Assembly (NCBI GenBank): GCA_036267955.1 | Contig: DATAVB010000103.1 | Coordinates: 1 to 64,000, forward strand | From: DATAVB01 sp036267955 | GTDB lineage: Bacteria; Actinomycetota; Actinomycetes; Mycobacteriales; QHCD01 | Direction: 5' to 3' | Length of the DNA stretch: 64,000 nucleotides | Part shown: positions 24,549-33,587 of the stretch, in pieces | Layout of the letters: every line of letters starts with the position of its first letter | Position numbering within the stretch: the first letter of the stretch is position 1 | Position numbers and translations under genes: made by a program | Notes under the pieces: generated by a model | Told to the model about the DNA's origin: nothing | The model's database searches: none | The model's input: the letters and a program-made list of their open reading frames with translations, nothing else

Positions 24549-26684
24549 ATGACAGCCCAATCCTCGCTTGTCGAGACAGAGATTGCGTACGAACAGAAAT
24601 ACGTGGACCGCGTGTACGAGCGGGTCGAGGCGATGGCGGCCGCAGCCCGCGAAATGGCCGCGGAGGGTCACGCGCGGGCCCATCTGGAAGACGGCGGCGG
24701 CGTGAAGTTCGACCACTACCGCCGGTTGTTCGAGCGGGACGCCATGGTCAACCACGCGCAGCGCCGGCTGGCCCGGCTCAACGCGGAACACTCCGGCCTC
24801 GTCTTCGGCCGGCTCGACCACAACACCGGCGAGACCAACTACATCGGGCGGCTCGGGGTCTGGGACGAGGACTACGACTCCCTGGTGATCGACTGGCGGG
24901 CGCCGGCCGCGGGCGTGTTCTACCGGGCCACCCCCGTCGAGCCGCTGGGAGTGGTGCGCCGCCGGGTGCTGCGTTCCCTCGGCGAGCGGGTCATCGGCGT
25001 CGAGGACGACCTGCTCGACCCCGACGCCGCGACGCCGGACCTGCCGCTGATCGGCGACGGCGCGCTGCTCGGTGCCGTCAACCAGGCACGCGGGCAGACC
25101 ATGCGCGACATCGTCGCCACCATTCAGCAGGAGCAGGACAAGGCGATCCGCGGGCCGTCCTCCGGCGCCACCCTGATCACCGGCGGTCCCGGCACCGGAA
25201 AGACCGTGGTGGCGCTGCACCGGGCCGCCTACCTGCTGTACTCCGACCGGCGCCGGTTCGAGTCCCGGGGCGTCCTGGTGATCGGACCGTCGACCGCGTT
25301 CATGCACTACATCGAGCGCGTGCTGCCGTCCCTCGGCGAGCAGTCGGTGACCCTGCGCTCGCTCGGGGAGGTGGTCGACGCCACCGACGCCACGCGCCGC
25401 GACCCGGCCGCTGTCGCCGCGATCAAGGGATCGTTGCGGATCGGGCCCGTGCTGACCCGGGTGATCCGGGACCACGCGCCGGGCGCGCCGGAGGAGCTGC
25501 GGCTGTTCTTCAGTGGCCGGGTGCTTCGCCTGGATGCCCGCGCCCTGGAGCGGATCCGGCTGCGCCTGCTCGGCCGCGGGACGCGCCGCAATCAGGCCCG
25601 CGGCGCCGCCGTACGCGCCCTGCTGTCCGCGCTGTGGCGGCAGTACGGCGCCGACCGTCCACAGCGGATGGAGCGCGAGGATTTCGACGCCGACATGCGT
25701 GACCGGCGGGAATTCCGCGAATTCATCATGGACTGGTGGCCGGCGTTGTCCCAGGACGACGTGCTGGGCTGGTTGCGGTCGGATCCCGAGCGGCTGGCCC
25801 GGCACAGCGCCGGAGTGCTGACCGACAAGGAGTCCGACCTGCTGTCCGAGTCGTGGCAGGCACATGCGGACTGGTCGGTCGAGGACGTCCCGCTGCTCGA
25901 CGAGCTGCGAGCGATGCTCGGAGTGCCACGGATGGCCAAACCCGCTCCGGAGTCCGACGAGGCGCCGGAGGAGGTCACGTCCATCACCGACCGCGAGTAC
26001 GCGATCCGGGAACGCGTCGAGCGGGTGGCGGACTACGACGAGTACGCGCACGTGCTGGTCGACGAGGCCCAGGACCTCTCCCCGATGCAGTGGCGGATGG
26101 TCGGTCGGCGCGGGCAGAATGCCAGCTGGACCGTGGTCGGTGATCAGGCCCAGAGCTCATGGCCCGACGCCGACGAGTCACGCGCCGCAATGAATTCCGC
26201 GCTGGGCACTGGCGCCCGGCACACGTACCGGCTCACCACCAACTACCGGAACTCGGCCGAGATCTTCGCCTTCGCCGGCGCGTACATCCAGACCGTGGCT
26301 CCGGACGCCGACATCCCGAACGCGGTCCGCAGCACCGGACACGAGCCGGAGCACCGGGTCACCGAGGCCGCCGGGTTGCCGGCAGCCGTCGGCTCAGCGG
26401 TGCGCGAACTGCTGGCGACCGTCGAGGGCACGATCGGGGTCATCGCCAGCGGGCACCGCCATGCCGAACTGCTCGCCGCGGTCGGGGATGACGAGCGCGT
26501 CGCGGTAGTGACTCCCCTGGACTGTAAGGGAATGGAGTACGACGGTGTTGTCGTGGTCGAGCCCGGCGAGATCAGCGCCGAGTCGACCATGGGGCCGCGC
26601 ATCCTCTACGTCGCGCTGACCCGTGCGACCCAGCGGCTGGTGACGGTCGGCAGCCTGCCCAAAGAGGTCTGGCTCGGATTCTGA
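24549..26684 (+). CDS. HelD/HelR-like RNA polymerase-associated ATPase
   Basis: A 711-aa superfamily 1 (UvrD-like) helicase of the HelD type. Walker A GGPGTGKTVVALHRAAYLL is at about residue 212, Walker B LVDEAQDLSPMQW at about 503, followed by GDQAQSSWP, TTNYRNSAEIF and the C-terminal YVALTRATQRLV. A long N-terminal coiled-coil region (ETEIAYEQKYVDRVYERVEAM onward) and the segment GRLDHNTGETNYIGRLGV are typical of HelD. These proteins bind RNA polymerase and release it from nucleic acid; some actinobacterial members (HelR) displace rifampicin. GGAG precedes the ATG by 4 nt. Divergent from rsmD. Confidence 0.9.
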   Translation: MTAQSSLVETEIAYEQKYVDRVYERVEAMAAAAREMAAEGHARAHLEDGGGVKFDHYRRLFERDAMVNHAQRRLARLNAEHSGLVFGRLDHNTGETNYIGRLGVWDEDYDSLVIDWRAPAAGVFYRATPVEPLGVVRRRVLRSLGERVIGVEDDLLDPDAATPDLPLIGDGALLGAVNQARGQTMRDIVATIQQEQDKAIRGPSSGATLITGGPGTGKTVVALHRAAYLLYSDRRRFESRGVLVIGPSTAFMHYIERVLPSLGEQSVTLRSLGEVVDATDATRRDPAAVAAIKGSLRIGPVLTRVIRDHAPGAPEELRLFFSGRVLRLDARALERIRLRLLGRGTRRNQARGAAVRALLSALWRQYGADRPQRMEREDFDADMRDRREFREFIMDWWPALSQDDVLGWLRSDPERLARHSAGVLTDKESDLLSESWQAHADWSVEDVPLLDELRAMLGVPRMAKPAPESDEAPEEVTSITDREYAIRERVERVADYDEYAHVLVDEAQDLSPMQWRMVGRRGQNASWTVVGDQAQSSWPDADESRAAMNSALGTGARHTYRLTTNYRNSAEIFAFAGAYIQTVAPDADIPNAVRSTGHEPEHRVTEAAGLPAAVGSAVRELLATVEGTIGVIASGHRHAELLAAVGDDERVAVVTPLDCKGMEYDGVVVVEPGEISAESTMGPRILYVALTRATQRLVTVGSLPKEVWLGF

Positions 26685-26691
26685 GGTCGAT

Positions 26692-26721
26692 GCCTGACCC
26701 GGCGATCGTCCCGGGTCAGGC
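26692..26721 (+). terminator. Terminator-like hairpin after the HelR-like gene
   Basis: GCCTGACCCGG at 26692-26702 pairs perfectly with CCGGGTCAGGC at 26711-26721 across an 8-nt loop, starting 8 bp after the helicase stop codon. There is no T-run, which is common for actinobacterial terminators. Confidence 0.7.
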
Positions 26722-26846
26722 CGCCGGCCGCGGGCCCGATGCCCGCGAGAATTCGAAAGGAATTCACATATAGCGCGGATTCGCCCGCGGAAGAGCCGGA
26801 TCCGGACATCGGCTCGGATAATCGCCGCCTATTTGACCGTTTAACG

Positions 26847-26891
26847 TCCACTTTGGACTCCACTGTGGACTATCGACGAGTCCACAGTGGA
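26847..26891. promoter_or_regulatory. Nested palindromes containing TCCACWGTGGA
   Basis: A 13-bp perfect inverted repeat has TCCACTGTGGACT at 26859-26871 and its complement at 26879-26891, with a 7-nt loop. Each arm is itself a palindrome. A related GTCCACTTTGGAC lies just upstream (26847-26857, partly degenerate). The block sits about 150 bp upstream of a candidate small-peptide gene and could be an operator with cooperative sites, or a DNA hairpin. The short palindrome also recurs elsewhere in the window. Confidence 0.55.
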
Positions 26892-27037
26892 ACCCCATTA
26901 TGTATTTGTCCCACTTTATCCACTGGTGCAGGGACGATCCGGAGAGCTACATTGATTACGCAACGCCTCCGGTCGACCACCAAGCGTTGGCACATAAGAA
27001 CCGCACAAGCTGCGGCCACAGATGAGAGGAAAACATC

Positions 27038-27142
27038 GTGCCATCACTTCCCACAGGCAGTTTGCTCGATTCAATCCTTGCCCTTCTGGCCAGCCTGGGC
27101 TTGATTTCCCTGCCCACCCTTCCTCCGCTCCCGCCGACGTAA
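27038..27142 (+). CDS. Candidate small hydrophobic peptide (34 aa)
   Basis: A short frame beginning GTG at 27038 and ending TAA, preceded by GAGAGG 7-8 nt upstream, a good ribosome-binding site. The peptide starts MPSLPTGSLLDSILALLASL, continues with a short hydrophobic part, and ends in a proline-rich tail (LPTLPPLPPT). It has a single possible membrane-associated helix and no charged residue apart from one Asp. It stands alone in a 1-kb intergenic region that is less GC-rich than its surroundings. No family is recognised; whether it is expressed is unknown. Confidence 0.45.
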   Translation: MPSLPTGSLLDSILALLASLGLISLPTLPPLPPT

Positions 27143-27416
27143 TAGGCCCGTTCTGAAAATCGGTGTACGAATGCCGATAAAGAAAGTGGTTGTCGGCGCC
27201 TGAAGCCGGATGTTCAGATATGCATGGAAGCGCGTGCAGCCCGTTAACCGGGCGGTCGGAAGCGCGTGGCACCGATCAATGACGAGAGGGGTTATCCGCC
27301 TCATCGCGGGCGGTATTTCATGCGATGCACATCGGGTTATAGAGGCGGTTTGCCTTCGAGCACTGCGCTCCCCCAGTATCCAGTGATCGAAGTCAGCGAG
27401 ACCGCCGCCCCACCTG

Positions 27417-27476
27417 CTCGTCGCTGCCGGCGGTATGCCGGCGCAGCGCTCTGCTGCCACTTCCGGCAGCGGCGAG
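27417..27476. repeat. Hairpin with 14-bp arms
   Basis: CTCGTCGCTGCCGG at 27417-27430 pairs with CCGGCAGCGGCGAG at 27463-27476; the one mismatch can form a G-U pair in RNA. The 32-nt loop contains further pairing (GCAG against CTGC), giving a branched structure. Confidence 0.6.
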
Positions 27477-27484
27477 CGATTCCT

Positions 27485-27533
27485 CGCCAATGTGGCGTTG
27501 GGGTGCATAGATTGCCCCAATGCCACATTGGCG
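27485..27533. repeat. Hairpin with 19-bp arms
   Basis: CGCCAATGTGGCGTTGGGG at 27485-27503 and its near-complement at 27515-27533, with an 11-nt loop. The single mismatch is a G-T that becomes a G-U wobble in RNA. It lies 8 bp after the preceding hairpin. Confidence 0.75.
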
Positions 27534-27631
27534 GGAAAAGGCGCGGAAGCTGATCCGATTTATTGCGCGCACAGTGGATCGGTTTGAAATACGCACAATA
27601 GTAAGGTGAGATGATCCCCATCTCCTTATAG

Positions 27632-27673
27632 ATGGCGTGCCGCACGCCACCTGAGAAGCGTGCGGCACGCCAT
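27632..27673 (-). terminator. Probable recG terminator hairpin
   Basis: ATGGCGTGCCGCACGC at 27632-27647 pairs perfectly (16 bp) with 27658-27673, with a 10-nt loop. It begins 6 bp downstream of the recG stop codon, the expected place for a terminator of the minus-strand recG transcript. Confidence 0.8.
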
Positions 27674-27679
27674 CGGAGC

Positions 27680-29872
27680 TCAGCCCTTTTCCAGATAGTC
27701 TGCGCGCTCCTTTTCCGCTATTGCGGCGACCTCCGCGGCCAGCCGTGGATGCGCCTGCAACTCCGGATCCGCCTCGACAATGGCGGTCGCCTCCTTGCGC
27801 GCATCGGTGATCAGCTCCTCGTCCCGCAGCAGGGAGAGCAACTGCAGCCCGGTGTTCCGGCCCGACTGTGCTGCACCGAGCACGTTGCCCTCGCGGCGCT
27901 GCTCGAGGTCGAGACGGGCCAACGCGAAACCATCCACAGTGGACGCCACCGCGGTCAGCCGCTCTCCGGCCGGCGTCGCGGATGGCAGCTCGGTGATCAG
28001 TAGGCAGAGCCCGGGCGCGCTGCCCCGCCCGATCCGGCCGCGCAGCTGGTGCAGCTGGGATACGCCGAAACGGTCGGCATCCATGATCACCATCACGGTC
28101 GCATTGGGAACGTCGACGCCCACCTCGACCACCGTGGTGGCAACCAGCACGTCGATGTCACCGGCCGCGAACCGCCGCATCACCGAGTCCTTCTCATCGG
28201 CCGGGAGCCGGCCGTGCAGGATTTCGACCTTCAGCCCGGCCAACGGGCCGGCCACCAGCTCCGGCTCCACATCGAGCACCGCAAGCGGAGGACGGCGCGT
28301 ACTCGCGGCGCTCTCGGACTCATCGGAATCCTCTTCGCGCAGGAATTCCTCCTCTTCCTGGACCTCGGCGTCGCCGATCCGCGGGCAGACGACGTAGGCC
28401 TGATGCCCGGCCGCGACCTCTTCCCGGATCCGGGCCCAGGCACGGTCCAGCCAGGACGGCTTCTCCTCGATCGACACCATCGTGGTGGAGATCGGTGACC
28501 GACCGCGCGGCAGCTCCCGCAGCGACGAGGTCTCCAGATCACCGAAGACGGTCATCGCGACCGTGCGCGGGATCGGTGTCGCGGTCATCACCAATACATG
28601 CGGCGGCCGATTCGCCTTGCCACGCAGGGCATCGCGTTGCTCGACGCCGAACCGGTGCTGCTCGTCGACGACCACCAGACCGAGATCGGCGAACTGCACG
28701 CCCTCCTGGATCAGCGCGTGCGTGCCGACGACGATCCCGGCCGCTCCACTGGCGGCGTCCAGCAGGGCCGCGCGCCGCGCCGCGGTGGACAGCGATCCGG
28801 TCAGCAACGCGATCCGGGTCGCCTGACCGGCCGACCCCAGCTCGCCGGCGTTGCCGAGCGACCCGAGCAGGGCCCGTACGGACCGGGCGTGCTGCGCGGC
28901 CAGGACCTCGGTCGGGGCGAGCAACGCCGCCTGACCGCCCGCGTCGACCACCTGCAGCATGGCCCGCAACGCCACCAGCGTCTTGCCGCTGCCGACCTCG
29001 CCCTGAAGCAACCGGTGCATCGGGTGCTCGGCGGCCAACTCGTCCGCGAGCACGGCGCCAATCTCCTGCTGGCCGCCGGTGAGGGTGAACGGCAGCGCCT
29101 CGTCGAAGGCCCGCAGCAGGCCGCCATCCTTGGGCGGGCGCGGACTCGCCGGCCGCGCCGCCGCCGCCCGCCGGCGCTGGGCCAGCGTCAACTGCAGGGT
29201 GATCGCCTCGTCCCACTTCAGCCGAGTGGTCGCCGCGGTCACCGCCGCCCGGCTCGACGGCCGGTGGATGTCCCGCATCGCCGTGGTCCACTCGACCAGC
29301 CCGTACCGGTCGCGCAGGTCATCCGGCAGCGGGTCGGCGGGCAGCTCGATCATGCCGAAGACGACCTGGACCGCCTTCCCGATCTTCCAGGACGGGAGTT
29401 TCGCGGTGGAGGGATAGATCGGGATCAGACCGCCGGCGAACTCCTCGACCGAGGTGTCAGGGTTGTCCAGCAGCTCGTACTCGGGGTGGGCGAGCTGCCG
29501 ATGGCCGTTGAAGACGCCGATCTTCCCAGCGAACAGGGCGCGGGTGCCGACGGCCAATCGCTTCTCGTGCATGGGCGCCTTGTTGAAGAAGGTCAGCCGC
29601 AATTCGCCGGTGTCATTGCCGACAATCGCCTCCAGCATGCTGCCCCGGCGGTTGCGCATAAAGCGCGACTTCACCTGCTTGACGTCGGCGAGCACGGTCA
29701 CCTGATCGCCGACCCGCAGCGCATTGAGGTCGGTCAGCTCGGCCCGCTGCGCATAGCGCCGCGGGTAATGCCGCAGCAGGTCCCCGACCGTATGGACGTC
29801 CAGCTTCTCGGCCAGCTCGGCCGGCATCTTCGGCACGACCTTGACCACCGGCGTCTCGAAATCGACCAGCAC
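27680..29872 (-). CDS. recG: ATP-dependent DNA helicase RecG
   Basis: A 730-aa fork-regressing helicase. The N-terminal wedge/OB domain contains HYPRRYAQR and the strand MLEAIVGNDTGELRLTFFN. The helicase core has LLQGEVGSGKTLVALRAM (Walker A), VVDEQHRFGVEQR (DEQH box), VMTATPIPRTVAMTVFGD and the C-terminal HGRLPADEKDSVMRRFAAGDIDVLVAT and QLRGRIGRG motifs. A Glu-rich insert of about 30 residues (EVQEEEEFLREEDSDESES) sits in the second helicase lobe. The GTG start is 2 bp after the stop of the DAK-family gene. The DAK-recG order is conserved in actinobacteria. Confidence 0.96.
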   Translation of the reverse strand: MLVDFETPVVKVVPKMPAELAEKLDVHTVGDLLRHYPRRYAQRAELTDLNALRVGDQVTVLADVKQVKSRFMRNRRGSMLEAIVGNDTGELRLTFFNKAPMHEKRLAVGTRALFAGKIGVFNGHRQLAHPEYELLDNPDTSVEEFAGGLIPIYPSTAKLPSWKIGKAVQVVFGMIELPADPLPDDLRDRYGLVEWTTAMRDIHRPSSRAAVTAATTRLKWDEAITLQLTLAQRRRAAAARPASPRPPKDGGLLRAFDEALPFTLTGGQQEIGAVLADELAAEHPMHRLLQGEVGSGKTLVALRAMLQVVDAGGQAALLAPTEVLAAQHARSVRALLGSLGNAGELGSAGQATRIALLTGSLSTAARRAALLDAASGAAGIVVGTHALIQEGVQFADLGLVVVDEQHRFGVEQRDALRGKANRPPHVLVMTATPIPRTVAMTVFGDLETSSLRELPRGRSPISTTMVSIEEKPSWLDRAWARIREEVAAGHQAYVVCPRIGDAEVQEEEEFLREEDSDESESAASTRRPPLAVLDVEPELVAGPLAGLKVEILHGRLPADEKDSVMRRFAAGDIDVLVATTVVEVGVDVPNATVMVIMDADRFGVSQLHQLRGRIGRGSAPGLCLLITELPSATPAGERLTAVASTVDGFALARLDLEQRREGNVLGAAQSGRNTGLQLLSLLRDEELITDARKEATAIVEADPELQAHPRLAAEVAAIAEKERADYLEKG

Positions 29873-29874
29873 GA

Positions 29875-31362
29875 CTACTCCACTCCGATCAGCAGACCCG
29901 GACCCGATCCGACATGAGCCTGCACCTCGACCGTCGGGTGCGCGGCGGCCAGGTGGCGCTGCACGACCGCCACCAACGGCCCACCGACCAGTGTCACCAG
30001 CTCACCCGAGGTCGCCAGCATCCGGTCGAGCAGCTCGCCGGCCACCGTCGCCGGCTCCGCGCCGATGAGGACGACGTCGCCACCGGCCAGACCGAGTGCG
30101 TCACCCTCAACGCACGGCCCGGCGCTCGTCTGGGCCGCGCTGTCGCTGATCCTGACCTCGCCGTAGTGCGTCGCTGCGGCGGCCTCGGCCATCGCGACGA
30201 CCGCGTCGGAGAACTCAGCGGCCGGGTCGTGCACGGCGACCGCTGCCATGGCCTGCACCGGTGAACGGATCGGCAGCAGCGCCGCCTCGAAGCCCTGCCG
30301 GCGCAGCTCGAGGATCGCGCCGCTGAGCTCCTCGGCCATCCCGGCGGTCTCGTCGGAAAGGGCCGGTGCCAGCACCAACACGGAGGTCGCCCCCTTGGCC
30401 ACCGACCGGAGCTCGACCGCCGCTCCCGTGCCCAGCAGCTGCACCTTTTCCGCGGCCAGCAGAGCGCCCACCGCCGGATCGAGGCCGATCGCGACCAGCA
30501 GCCGTACCGAGCCGTCCGAGGGCAGCGCCTCGATCCGGATCTGCCGGGGCCGGCCCACCTCCAGCGCCGCCTCGATCGCCGCCCCGGCATCGGCGACGTG
30601 CACATGCACGGCCCACTCGCGCGGGCCGACATCGGCCGCCACCACGGAGTCGCCGAGCTCTGCCAGCCGTTCGCGCAACGTCTCGATCTCATCCGCCTCG
30701 AGCGTGTAGGTCACCTCGAAGCGCCCGGCACCCAGGGTCGGCAGCGAGCGCGCCGGTGGCTTGAGCAGTGGAAGGGACACGGGTTCCCTGCCCGTGATCG
30801 TCGCGACCAGAGCGTCCAGCACCAGGCACAACGCCCGGCCGCCCGCGTCCACAACGCCGGCCTTGCGCAGCTCCGGCAGCCAGTCCTTGGTCAGGATCAG
30901 CTCCTGCCCGGCCGCCAGCGCGGCCGCCTGCGCGACACCGCGGAGCGACTCGTCATCGGGATGCACGCCGGCGGCGGCCGCTGCCACCGACAGGGCAGTG
31001 CCCTCCACCGGGTGCGCCACCGCCGCGTAGGCGCGCTGCTCGCCACGCTTGAGCCCGCTGCGCAGGGTCTCGGCGGTCATCTTGCCCGCAGAGGCGCGCA
31101 GGATCCCGCGCAGCCATTCGGCGATGATCAACCCGGAATTGCCACGGGCGTTGCGCGAGGCGGCCACCGGGGACTCGGCCAGCACCACGCGCAGCGTGGC
31201 CAGCACATTGGAGCCGGTGTCGTGGTCGGCCACCGGGAACACGTTCAGCGCGTCCAGCTCGTCCCGATGCGCCTGCACCAGGGCGATCGCGGCCGCCAGC
31301 CACTCCCGCTGTCCCGCGGTGTCGAGCGCGTTGCGCACGTACCCGTCACGACCCATGGTCAC
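29875..31362 (-). CDS. DAK2/FakA-like (YloV family) kinase
   Basis: A protein of about 495 aa with a DhaK-like ATP-binding (Dak2/DhaL) N-terminal domain and a FakA-like C-terminal half. Family members such as FakA phosphorylate fatty acids held by a DegV-like partner. The metal site motif reads NVFPVADHDTGSNV instead of the usual pattern with DGDTGTN; the aspartates remain, but the middle Gly is His. Segments NARGNSGLIIAEWLRGI and HPVEGTALSVAAAAA agree with the family. GTG at 31362 has AAGGGG 7 nt upstream; the ATG at 31356 is an alternative. Divergent from rpmB. Confidence 0.88.
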   Translation of the reverse strand: MTMGRDGYVRNALDTAGQREWLAAAIALVQAHRDELDALNVFPVADHDTGSNVLATLRVVLAESPVAASRNARGNSGLIIAEWLRGILRASAGKMTAETLRSGLKRGEQRAYAAVAHPVEGTALSVAAAAAGVHPDDESLRGVAQAAALAAGQELILTKDWLPELRKAGVVDAGGRALCLVLDALVATITGREPVSLPLLKPPARSLPTLGAGRFEVTYTLEADEIETLRERLAELGDSVVAADVGPREWAVHVHVADAGAAIEAALEVGRPRQIRIEALPSDGSVRLLVAIGLDPAVGALLAAEKVQLLGTGAAVELRSVAKGATSVLVLAPALSDETAGMAEELSGAILELRRQGFEAALLPIRSPVQAMAAVAVHDPAAEFSDAVVAMAEAAAATHYGEVRISDSAAQTSAGPCVEGDALGLAGGDVVLIGAEPATVAGELLDRMLATSGELVTLVGGPLVAVVQRHLAAAHPTVEVQAHVGSGPGLLIGVE

Positions 31363-31573
31363 CCGATCACCCCTTCGTCCGCCGGTGGACCACTGGCGGA
31401 TAATAGTTGCCGGAGCGGACAGTTGCCCGGCACGCCGGGGCTCGGTTTGGTCGCGCCCGACCCGAGTCGCTAGACTCAGTACCTGGCTCTGGGCTTCCCG
31501 GAGCCTTGTCTGCTGTTCAGTGGTCGATTTCATCTGGCCACACCGTCTTACACAGAGCAATTGGGAGTTTCAC

Positions 31574-31765
31574 GTGGCTAGCGTCTGCGACGTCTGTGGC
31601 AAGGGGCCGGGATTCGGCATGTCGGTCTCGCACTCCCACCGGCGCACGCACCGCCGGTGGAACCCGAACATCCAGACCGTCCGCGCGGCGGTCTCCCCGG
31701 GCACCCGGCGCCGGCTCAATGTCTGCACCTCCTGCCTGAAGGCCGGCAAGGTCACCCGCGCCTAG
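31574..31765 (+). CDS. rpmB: 50S ribosomal protein L28
   Basis: A 63-aa zinc-ribbon type L28. It begins ASVCDVCGKGPGFGMSVSHSH, typical of the CxxC form, contains HRRWNPNIQTVRA and ends with a second pair in VCTSCLKAGKVTRA. The GTG start follows GGGAG by 6 nt. It lies opposite to the DAK-recG operon, as in mycobacteria and streptomycetes. Confidence 0.97.
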   Translation: MASVCDVCGKGPGFGMSVSHSHRRTHRRWNPNIQTVRAAVSPGTRRRLNVCTSCLKAGKVTRA

Positions 31766-31844
31766 TCCGGCGCCGCCGGCAACCGTCCCGCACAACAGCG
31801 CTTCTGCCTGGATCCGTGGCGTTTCCAGGCAGCCGCCCACGGCC

Positions 31845-32465
31845 TCAGCGGACCACGCCGCGCGCCCGGGCCGCCTGCACGATGATCGCCGCCACGTCGC
31901 CCCACGGCAGCACCGTCGTGTCGATGACGAGGTGGTAGTGCCGGCACTCGGTCGCGTCGCAGCGGTAGAGCTGCCGTACGTAGGTCTCCCGGGCCGAGTC
32001 GTTCGTGCGCACGTCGTTCTCCGCATCCTTCGTGCTGGATCCGGTGCGCTGGGCGTGTGAGGCGATGCGTGCCTTCGCAGGGCCGCTCAACCGCACATGC
32101 AGCGCACCCGGCTCGTCGGCCAGGACGATCGCCGCCGCCCGGCCGAGGATGACCCCGCCCCGGCCCGCGACCTCGTGCAGCACCTGCTCGGTCTGCAGCT
32201 GGAAGGTGCGCTCGTCCGGCACCGCGTGGTACGGCCCGACCCCCGCGACGTCCGGTACGAACGACATCGTGGACAGGATCCGCCACCAGCCGGTGTCGAC
32301 CCGCTCGTCCTTCTCCTCGGCATCCTGCACCGGGATTCCCAGCCGGCCGGCGACGCTCACCGGGATCGCCCGGTCGACGAAGGGCAGATCCAGCGCCTCG
32401 GCCACCGCCGGGCCGATCTCACTGCCGCCGGCTCCGAACGCCGCCGAGATCGTCACCACTGCCAT
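31845..32465 (-). CDS. Cytidylate kinase-like family protein
   Basis: A 206-aa P-loop protein of the cytidylate-kinase-like group. The N-terminus AVVTISAAFGAGGSEIGPAVAEAL carries a modified nucleotide-binding loop (FGAGGSEIG); LPFVDRAIP and a GRAAAIVL segment follow. RETYVRQLYRCDATECRHYHLVIDTTVLPW is characteristic of the C-terminal part. The substrate is unknown. The ATG at 32465 has a GGAGG site 9 nt upstream and was preferred over an upstream codon. It lies downstream of thiL on the same strand. Confidence 0.82.
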   Translation of the reverse strand: MAVVTISAAFGAGGSEIGPAVAEALDLPFVDRAIPVSVAGRLGIPVQDAEEKDERVDTGWWRILSTMSFVPDVAGVGPYHAVPDERTFQLQTEQVLHEVAGRGGVILGRAAAIVLADEPGALHVRLSGPAKARIASHAQRTGSSTKDAENDVRTNDSARETYVRQLYRCDATECRHYHLVIDTTVLPWGDVAAIIVQAARARGVVR

Positions 32466-32535
32466 GTCGTCGCCTCCTGGTCGGTACGAGGCATTCATCC
32501 AATCGCGCTGCGTCACCATTGGCGACCCAACACGC

Positions 32536-33498
32536 TCAGGCGAAGTGGTCGTACCCTCCAGCGTGCCGCGGCGTCCCGTCGACGGCCACCCCGGCACCCT
32601 TGGTCACCCGGCCCACCTGACGCCAGGTGTCCGGCAGCGACACCGTCGCCGGGAACGTCGCCACCAGCGCGTGGTCCTCGCCGCCTTCCAGCAGCCAGGT
32701 CAGCGGATCCGCGCCCAGGGCTCCAGCGACATCCCGCAGCTTGTCCGGCACGGTGAATCGGCTGCTGTCCAACTCGATCCCCACGTTGCTGCCGGCCGCA
32801 ATGTGCCGCAGATCCTGGATCAGCCCATCGCTCACGTCGCACATCGCGGTGGCGCCCAGTTCGGCGGCCCGCGGTCCCTCGGCGTACGGCGGCTCGGGGC
32901 GGCGGTGCGCGCTCACCACCGCGAGGGGCGACCGGAAACCCCGGCTCAGCACCAGAAGTCCGGCCGCCGACCAGCCGAGCCGGCCGGCGACAGCCACCAC
33001 GTCTCCCGGCCGGGCGCCGGTCCGGGTCACCGGGTCCGCGCCGCCCAGGTCACCCAGCGCGGTCAACGTGATGGTGACCAGTTCGGACCGGATCACGTCG
33101 CCGCCGACCACCGTCGTACCGGCCCGGGCGCATTCGTCGCGCAACCCGTCGGCGAGTCCGTCGGTCCAGTCCGCGGGCAGCGCGGCGGGCAGGCCGAGCG
33201 CCACCACGACCCCGGTCGGCACGGCGCCCATCGCCGCTATGTCGGCGATAGCCTGGGCGGCCGCCTTGTGCCCGACGTCCTCGGCCGTGGACCAGTCGCG
33301 GCGGAAATGCCGTCCCTCAAGGAGGCTGTCGGTCGAGACGACCACCCGCCCGTCCGGCGCCGCCAGCACGGCCGCGTCATCGCCGTTGCCAAGCAGCGCC
33401 GCACCGGAATCGCCTAGCCGGCCGACGAATCGGTCGATCAGGCCAAACTCACCGAGCTCGCCGACGCTGCCTGGCGGGGCCGCCGATCGGTCACTCAT
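32536..33498 (-). CDS. thiL: Thiamine-monophosphate kinase
   Basis: A 320-aa AIR-synthase-fold kinase that makes thiamine pyrophosphate. Visible are LIDRFVGRL, LLGNGDDAAVLAAPDGR (metal-binding), VVSTDSLLEGRHFRRDW, and MCDVSDGLIQDLRHIA and EGGEDHALVATFP in the second half. ATG at 33498 was chosen; another in-frame ATG 21 bp upstream is possible. Divergent from the AsnC-type gene. Confidence 0.95.
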   Translation of the reverse strand: MSDRSAAPPGSVGELGEFGLIDRFVGRLGDSGAALLGNGDDAAVLAAPDGRVVVSTDSLLEGRHFRRDWSTAEDVGHKAAAQAIADIAAMGAVPTGVVVALGLPAALPADWTDGLADGLRDECARAGTTVVGGDVIRSELVTITLTALGDLGGADPVTRTGARPGDVVAVAGRLGWSAAGLLVLSRGFRSPLAVVSAHRRPEPPYAEGPRAAELGATAMCDVSDGLIQDLRHIAAGSNVGIELDSSRFTVPDKLRDVAGALGADPLTWLLEGGEDHALVATFPATVSLPDTWRQVGRVTKGAGVAVDGTPRHAGGYDHFA

Positions 33499-33587
33499 AT
33501 CCCCCGAGCCTCCCTGCATCGACCTGCCCGACCCTCGGTGCGATAGGTTCTTACCTCGACCCTGCCTCGACGACGAAAGGGCGCGCC

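Larger units (their letters stand above)
27143..27679. other. Structured intergenic region between the peptide ORF and recG
   Basis: No convincing gene. The composition is visibly less GC-rich than the neighbouring genes up to about 27400. It then contains three strong inverted repeats in 260 bp (described separately at 27417-27476, 27485-27533 and 27632-27673). Short frames here lack ribosome-binding sites and protein-like composition. The dense hairpins could mark a small RNA or stacked terminators. Confidence 0.5.

Noticed and set aside
24453..26051. 532-aa minus-strand open frame
   Set aside because: Antisense to the HelR-like gene; no family motifs.
26859..26891. Replication origin with DnaA boxes
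   Set aside because: TCCACA is part of the DnaA box TTGTCCACA, but the full box is not repeated here and dnaA, dnaN or rpmH are not near.
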